Part shown: one piece after another, positions 25,332 through 28,993 of the stretch
How positions within the stretch are numbered: the first letter of the stretch is position 1
Layout: every line of letters begins with the position of its first letter
NCBI GenBank assembly: GCA_964540205.1
Contig: CAZIMJ010000109.1
Coordinates: 1-28,993, forward strand
DNA: 28,993 nt
DNA from: WTAW01 sp964540205
GTDB taxonomy: Bacteria; Acidobacteriota; Aminicenantia; Aminicenantales; Aminicenantaceae
Reading direction: 5' to 3'
Translations under genes and position numbers: made by a program
Notes under the pieces: generated by a model
What the model was told of the DNA's origin: nothing
The model's database searches: none
The model's input: the letters and a program-made list of their open reading frames with translations, nothing else

Positions 25332-25350
25332 TTACCTTAGAGTGCACTTT
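25332..25350 (+). repeat. Interspersed repeat, partial copy D
   Basis: ttaccttagagtgcactttt matches the core ccttagag-t/g-tgc-g/a-tttt of copies B and C. Only this block is present. Confidence 0.35.
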
Positions 25351-25447
25351 TCATACAAAAAAACACAATTCTAAGGCAATTATAAGAGGCCCTGAATGTT
25401 AATAATTCCCAGGTAAGAAAATCTTCCCTCGATTTCCGGCTGGATTC

Positions 25448-25456
25448 TGATATAAT
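25448..25456 (+). promoter_or_regulatory. Extended -10 promoter of the PAS-LuxR operon
   Basis: TGATATAAT, identical to the extended -10 found before the permease gene. The leader ORF starts about 48 bases downstream. Confidence 0.5.
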
Positions 25457-25504
25457 ATTGCCACAAACAAGGGAAAACCTGTTGAGAAGGAGGGAACCGT
25501 TTTG

Positions 25505-25552
25505 ATGATTATTCAAAGAACGGGAACGCTCCCCTTTAGGAGTCTTAAATGA
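25505..25552 (+). CDS. Possible 15-residue leader peptide overlapping the PAS-LuxR start
   Basis: The strong ribosome site aaggagg (25487-25493) precedes ATG at 25505 (11 bases) or TTG at 25502 (8 bases). The frame reads MIIQRTGTLPFRSLK and stops in TGA at 25550-25552, which overlaps the ATG of the regulator (25549) as ATGA. This arrangement is typical of translational coupling. The main gene also has its own site (aggag at 25538). No codon-run for attenuation is obvious. It may be chance. Confidence 0.4.
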   Translation: MIIQRTGTLPFRSLK

Positions 25553-26622
25553 GTGACAGGGGCAAAACAAAATCTCAACTCATAGACGAATTGAAGACCC
25601 TCCGAAAATACGTCGCAAAAATAGAGAGATCAAATATGGACATCAGTGACAGAAAAGAGGCGGAAAAGCAGATTCTCATGGCTAATGAGAGGCTCAAATT
25701 CCTGCTCTCTTCAACATCAGTCGTTATTTATACAGCTGAAGCCTATGGCGACTTTGCAGCGACATTTATTAGCGAGAATGCCAAGCAACTGACCGGATAT
25801 AAACCAATAAGTTTTATTCAAAATCCGAGATTTTGGCTCGACCACATCCATCCTGATGATGTTCAGCGTGCTTTGAATGGGGCGACGATTGTTTTAGATA
25901 AAGACATTCATAAGGAAGAATATCGTTTCCGAAAAAAGGATGGATCGTACATATGGGTGTCGGATGAGATGAGACTGGTTCGCGACAAAAAAGGACGCCC
26001 TGTGGAAATTATAGGATACTGGCTAGATATATCCAAAAATAAAGAGACAGAAGGGGATCTGCAGAAGGCTTATGAACTCATGGAGCAAAGAGTGGAAGAT
26101 AGGACAGCAGAGTTGAGGGAAGCCAACATACAAATGAGACAGGAGATCGATGAGCGCATACGCTTCGAAAAGGCACTCGAGGAGAGGGAAAAGGAGCTAG
26201 AAAAACAGACCGTTGCCCTTGAACAGAAAAATATAACGCTCAGGGAAGTCATTGCTCAGATCGAGGTCGAGAAAAGAAAGATCCAGGATGATATTATGGT
26301 CAATGTTCATGTCACTATTTCTCCCATACTGGAGAAGCTTAGAATTGAAAATGTCTCACCAAGGCAGGTTGCTTTACTTCGCCACCACATCAATGATCTC
26401 ACATCCTCTTTTGGCTCTGAAATAACAAAAAAAAGTATGAAGCTCACAACAAAAGAGATCGAAGTTTGCAACATGGTTAAGGCTGGGCTATCAAATATAG
26501 ATATTTCTCGACTTCAAAATATTTCCCCAAAAACCGTGGAAGGACACAGAAAAAGAATCAGGCAGAAATTGGGATTAACGGGCAAGAAGATCAATCTCAC
26601 TTCCTACCTCCAGCAAGTTTAA
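25549..26622 (+). CDS. PAS-domain LuxR-type transcriptional regulator
   Basis: A 357-residue cytoplasmic protein with no membrane segment. A short N-terminal coiled coil (about 8-48) leads to a PAS_3-type sensor domain (about 50-163: HPDD at 101-104, EEYRFRKKDGSYIWV, PVEIIGYWLDIS). Next is a long charged coiled coil (165-250), a short region at about 250-290 resembling the linker of such regulators, and a LuxR/GerE helix-turn-helix (about 298-355: LTTKEIEVCNMVKAGLSN, ISPKTVEGHRKRIRQKLGL). No kinase or receiver domain is present, so it probably senses a small molecule or partner directly and dimerises by the coiled coil. Ribosome site aggag. Ligand and targets are unknown. Confidence 0.9.
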   Translation: MSDRGKTKSQLIDELKTLRKYVAKIERSNMDISDRKEAEKQILMANERLKFLLSSTSVVIYTAEAYGDFAATFISENAKQLTGYKPISFIQNPRFWLDHIHPDDVQRALNGATIVLDKDIHKEEYRFRKKDGSYIWVSDEMRLVRDKKGRPVEIIGYWLDISKNKETEGDLQKAYELMEQRVEDRTAELREANIQMRQEIDERIRFEKALEEREKELEKQTVALEQKNITLREVIAQIEVEKRKIQDDIMVNVHVTISPILEKLRIENVSPRQVALLRHHINDLTSSFGSEITKKSMKLTTKEIEVCNMVKAGLSNIDISRLQNISPKTVEGHRKRIRQKLGLTGKKINLTSYLQQV

Positions 26623-26654
26623 GTCAATATGGTCAAATGAATCCAAAATAAAAA

Positions 26655-26747
26655 ATGTGGAGATCGGACGAGGACCTTATGTTGATGTACCAGAATGGAG
26701 ATATAGATGCATTCGAGCTTCTTTATCGCAGGTTTCAAATTCATTGA
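26655..26747 (+). pseudogene. Fragment of an ECF sigma factor gene
   Basis: Thirty codons read MWRSDEDLMLMYQNGDIDAF and then ELLYRRFQIH before a stop. The pattern (D-E-D-L-M-x-x-Y-Q-x-G-D-x-x-A-F-x-x-L-Y-R-R-F/Y) is the conserved start of sigma-70 region 2 in ECF sigma factors. No continuation is found in any frame downstream, so it is a deleted stump. A hairpin (ctttcccc/ggggaaag, 26752-26777) follows at once. Confidence 0.65.
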
Positions 26748-26832
26748 TATTCTTTCCCCAGCAAGACAAGGGGAAAGCAACTTCCTCAATCCAAAAAAAG
26801 ATTGTCACGCTTTGCGTCTTGTGTAAGAGATA

Positions 26833-27042
26833 CTATTCGATCTTAATTTTTTTCTTTCTTGTCTCTCTCTTTTTTTCAATTTTCTCCATGGCTTCGATTT
26901 TGGCATCAATGAGGGAGCGGAGGGAAAGAAGCATTTCCTTCCTGGCATTCATTAGATGACCCACTGTCTTTTCGGGGATAAATATGGAGAATAGATCTTC
27001 GGGAATACTGATTCGGATTTCTCTTGTTTTTTCTTCAGACAT
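26833..27042 (-). CDS. Small charged protein downstream of the ArsA-type ATPase
   Basis: Sixty-nine residues. The ATG at 27042 is chosen because aaggagg lies eight bases upstream; the longer frame begins inside the ATPase gene. Sequence: REIRISIPEDLFSIFIPEKT (a short strand and an amphipathic segment), then a long basic helix full of Lys, Arg and Glu ending KKRETRKKKIKIE. No membrane segment. It follows the ATPase by 34 bases on the same strand, so it is probably translated from the same transcript and may be its partner or client. Not recognised as a named family. Confidence 0.72.
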   Translation of the reverse strand: MSEEKTREIRISIPEDLFSIFIPEKTVGHLMNARKEMLLSLRSLIDAKIEAMEKIEKKRETRKKKIKIE

Positions 27043-27076
27043 TTTTACGCCTCCTTCATTGGAGTGATATTTTTGC

Positions 27077-28249
27077 TTATACAATCTCTTTGCGAAAACT
27101 AATTCTCAGTTTCTCCTCCTCAAACTTTGCATCTTCGATCGCATAGTTGAGCAACGAATGAGGAACGAGAATGGTTCTTTTATAGTTTCCTACTCGAATA
27201 TTCAACTCTTCACCGTCCTGAAGAAGGTTCAAGTCTGACTTTTTCACAAATGGTAATTTCAGGAACATATCAAAGCCACCCTTAACCTTCTTAATACTTA
27301 TCGGTTTTTCAGAATAGAAGAACCGAGCCGGATTTTCGGTGTTGTATATTCGTTTGGCTATTTTATTTAAGAGGGTTTTTCCCACAATTTCCTGGTCAAA
27401 AAGCTCCAGATTGTTTATAGGAAGAGGAGAGAAGCCTTCGTGAATCATCTGTATGTAGGATTCCTGGATGTCTTTCCACTTTTTAAAATAGTCATCTTTC
27501 ACTTTGTCGGGAAGCACACGATTAACGATAACCATATCAACTGTGTATCCAAAGAGGCTGAAGAAAGTGAATGCTCTTTGAGATTCCTTTATGACCATTT
27601 TCTCCGGATTGACTACGAGACGGATGGATGTCGTTTGGTTGTCTGCGAGGATTCCTTTCATTTCTGCCAGCTGTGTGCTGAGATTCTTCATTGCGCCAAA
27701 AACCTCATCTTCAGGAAAGGGAATAGGAAGGAGCATTTTGGCGACAGGCCTCACGGCCCTAGCTGCTGTTCTCTGGATGGGGAAGATGTGTTTGAGATAC
27801 CAATTTGTTATCTCCGGAGCACTGAGAAGCCTAAGCGTATCGGCAGTCGGGGCGCAATCGACAATGACAACATCATATTCTTTAGTCAGGCTGTATTTCC
27901 TGATTTTCATCAGACTGAACAACTCTTCCATTCCTGGGAAAAGACTCATTTCTTCGGCTTCGATCGTTTCAATCCCCTGGGATGAAAATAAGTCGGATAG
28001 ATAATTCTTGATCTCTCCCCACTTTTCCTCTATTTCCTCCTGGGCACTGATTTCCTGGCCGTAGAGATTGGATGCGATCTTTTTTGGCTGATTCGAGAGC
28101 TGCACCTCGAACGAATCTGAAAGGCTATGGGCGGCATCGGTTGAGATGACAAGAGTTTTGTAGCCCTTCTGAGCGGATAGAAGTGCTGTTGCTGCCGATA
28201 CAGTTGTTTTTCCTGTTCCACCCTTCCCAGTGAATAGAACGATTCGCAT
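27077..28249 (-). CDS. ArsA/Get3-type ATPase with C-terminal HSP20-like domain
   Basis: A 390-residue P-loop ATPase. Deviant Walker A GKGGTGKTT (8-16), switch I DAAHSLSD (38-45), switch II DCAPTADTLRLL (131-142), all in the ArsA/Get3 pattern (family form D-T-A-P-T-G-H-T). The metal-binding Cys set of true arsenite pumps and the CxxC of Get3 are absent. Residues about 320-390 (GGFDMFLKLPFVKKSDLNLL, RVGNYKRTILVP, KLRISF) look like the HSP20-type beta-sandwich found at the end of many bacterial ArsA homologues. It may act in protein targeting or chaperone-like handling rather than arsenic resistance. The ATG has no strong ribosome site; TAGAAT lies about 21 bases upstream as a possible -10. Confidence 0.88.
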   Translation of the reverse strand: MRIVLFTGKGGTGKTTVSAATALLSAQKGYKTLVISTDAAHSLSDSFEVQLSNQPKKIASNLYGQEISAQEEIEEKWGEIKNYLSDLFSSQGIETIEAEEMSLFPGMEELFSLMKIRKYSLTKEYDVVIVDCAPTADTLRLLSAPEITNWYLKHIFPIQRTAARAVRPVAKMLLPIPFPEDEVFGAMKNLSTQLAEMKGILADNQTTSIRLVVNPEKMVIKESQRAFTFFSLFGYTVDMVIVNRVLPDKVKDDYFKKWKDIQESYIQMIHEGFSPLPINNLELFDQEIVGKTLLNKIAKRIYNTENPARFFYSEKPISIKKVKGGFDMFLKLPFVKKSDLNLLQDGEELNIRVGNYKRTILVPHSLLNYAIEDAKFEEEKLRISFRKEIV

Positions 28250-28409
28250 AGTGAATGTCTCAATTTTAATTCTAGCACAGATAAAATTGTTATGGGGAAA
28301 ATTTTGCGTGAGGATGATCTTCCTGCAATAATAATTTCCACATTTCCTTAACGTTTTATCAGATTTCCTGATATATTATATTCCATATGAAGGAGACAGG
28401 TGGGGTAGT

Positions 28410-28993
28410 ATGCTAGGCAATCTCAAATTAGTCCTGCTTCAACACAAAAAGTTCCTCGCCATTTTCTTCTTCATTGTTTTTCTGCCGTCCATTATTCTGG
28501 CCATTTTTGGGATCAGGTCTATCCACAATGAAAGATACAAGCTCCAGCAGCTAAACCTCGAACAGCAAAGAAGGTTTGTCAAAAATTTTCAAGCCGAAGT
28601 ACTTTCACTCATCGAGAGAAATCCATCGAGTATGAGGGAGTTCTCAACGAGTCGAGCCTTCATCGATTTGGACTATCGAGCGTTTAGTGATTTGATTTCA
28701 GAACGGATCCTGGAGAAATCGCTTTTCGGGCAGATTGTCGTCTTTAAATCTGATCAACCACCCTGGCTTCCCAGCTTTCAGGTTTTTCCACCGGGTGCAA
28801 AAGAATTCATCATTCCCTCAGAATGGAAAAGATGGCAACCTGATATAGCAAGAGCGGAAAGGGCTGAATTTCAGCGCAAGAATTATACCGATGCTATCTC
28901 CCTATATAGCCAGATCCTGCGCAGAGCAAAGGATAACCAGGTCAAAGCCTGGATTCAGAGCCGTATCGCACGCTGTGTGCTCAAGCAGAAGGA
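28410..28993 (+). CDS. Start of a membrane sensor-like protein (partial, runs off the window)
   Basis: Open from ATG at 28410 to the window end, 194 codons without a stop. Residues about 15-35 (FLAIFFFIVFLPSIILAIFG) form one transmembrane segment after a basic start. They are followed by a charged, helical extracytoplasmic region with a likely TPR-like repeat at about 150-190 (ERAEFQRKNYTDAISLYSQI). Many sensor histidine kinases and signalling proteins start this way, but the output domain lies beyond the window. Possible ribosome sites are ggtgggg, five bases upstream, or aaggag further away. The gene diverges from the ATPase gene. Confidence 0.65.
   Translation, partial: MLGNLKLVLLQHKKFLAIFFFIVFLPSIILAIFGIRSIHNERYKLQQLNLEQQRRFVKNFQAEVLSLIERNPSSMREFSTSRAFIDLDYRAFSDLISERILEKSLFGQIVVFKSDQPPWLPSFQVFPPGAKEFIIPSEWKRWQPDIARAERAEFQRKNYTDAISLYSQILRRAKDNQVKAWIQSRIARCVLKQK

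Larger units (their letters stand above)
25139..25504. other. Intergenic region before the PAS-LuxR gene, including repeat copy D
   Basis: About 365 bases between divergent genes. It holds repeat copy D (25332-25350, ttaccttagagtgcactttt, like the second block of copies A-C) and an extended -10 promoter at 25448-25456. No gene was supported; the open frames have no start signals. Confidence 0.4.

Noticed and set aside
28386..28415. Nine-codon frame before the sensor-like gene as a second leader peptide
   Set aside because: It has no ribosome site of its own; its aaggag lies inside the frame and more likely serves the main start.
1..28993. CRISPR array, tRNA or rRNA
   Set aside because: No regularly spaced direct repeats, cloverleaf or conserved rRNA words were seen on either strand by reading; a dedicated scan would be decisive.

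Overview
The window reads as chromosomal DNA of a Gram-negative, probably anaerobic, peptide-using bacterium. Evidence includes Sec signal peptides, lipoboxes, a beta-barrel-like outer-membrane protein, periplasmic L,D-transpeptidases, an S46 dipeptidyl-peptidase and an S9 oligopeptidase. The mix of SBBP-repeat propellers, cohesin/dockerin-type modules, S46 peptidases, ArsA-type ATPases with an HSP20-like tail and PAS-LuxR regulators suggests the Acidobacteriota / Candidatus Aminicenantes neighbourhood. That placement is inference from gene content; no rRNA or universal marker lies in the window. No tRNA, rRNA, CRISPR array or prophage was seen.

Layout. 1-3445 (minus): a two-gene secreted/outer-membrane operon (seven-bladed SBBP propeller protein, then a small beta-barrel protein), with a good promoter upstream and a long hairpin with a T-rich tail downstream. 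3376-5926: a structured non-coding stretch, two orphan membrane/lipoprotein genes, a PilZ-domain gene and a REP-like palindrome cluster. 5927-7515 (minus): a coupled lipid pair (diacylglycerol-kinase-like and PlsC-like acyltransferase). 7820-12751 (plus): two large secreted modular proteins, one with four cohesin-like modules plus an internal dockerin-like module, the other with seven carboxypeptidase-regulatory-like modules. 12821-13552: a dead ISL3-type insertion sequence. 13604-16004 (minus): a tandem UspA protein and an ArsB/SLC13-type permease. 16303-19279 (plus): an envelope operon of a helical lipoprotein ending in Lys-Lys, two L,D-transpeptidases and a third secreted protein that may be a catalytically dead relative. 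19285-19859: a second ISL3 fossil and a decapitated secreted-protein gene. 19849-24410 (minus): oligopeptidase B-like lipoprotein and a DPP7-like S46 peptidase. 24577-25138 (minus): a Fis-type HTH protein with a 63-residue partner. 25505-26622 (plus): a PAS-LuxR regulator behind a short overlapping leader ORF. 26655-28249: a sigma-factor fragment, then (minus) an ArsA-type ATPase with HSP20-like tail and a small downstream partner. 28410-end: start of a membrane sensor-like protein.

The most interesting unit is 16303-19279. The helical lipoprotein shares a recognisable module with the N-terminal half of the neighbouring L,D-transpeptidase and ends in lysines, as Braun lipoprotein does. This suggests, but does not prove, an independent outer-membrane-to-peptidoglycan tether with its own enzymes. 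The cohesin/dockerin protein at 7820 is the second candidate, because receptor-like and ligand-like modules sit in one chain.
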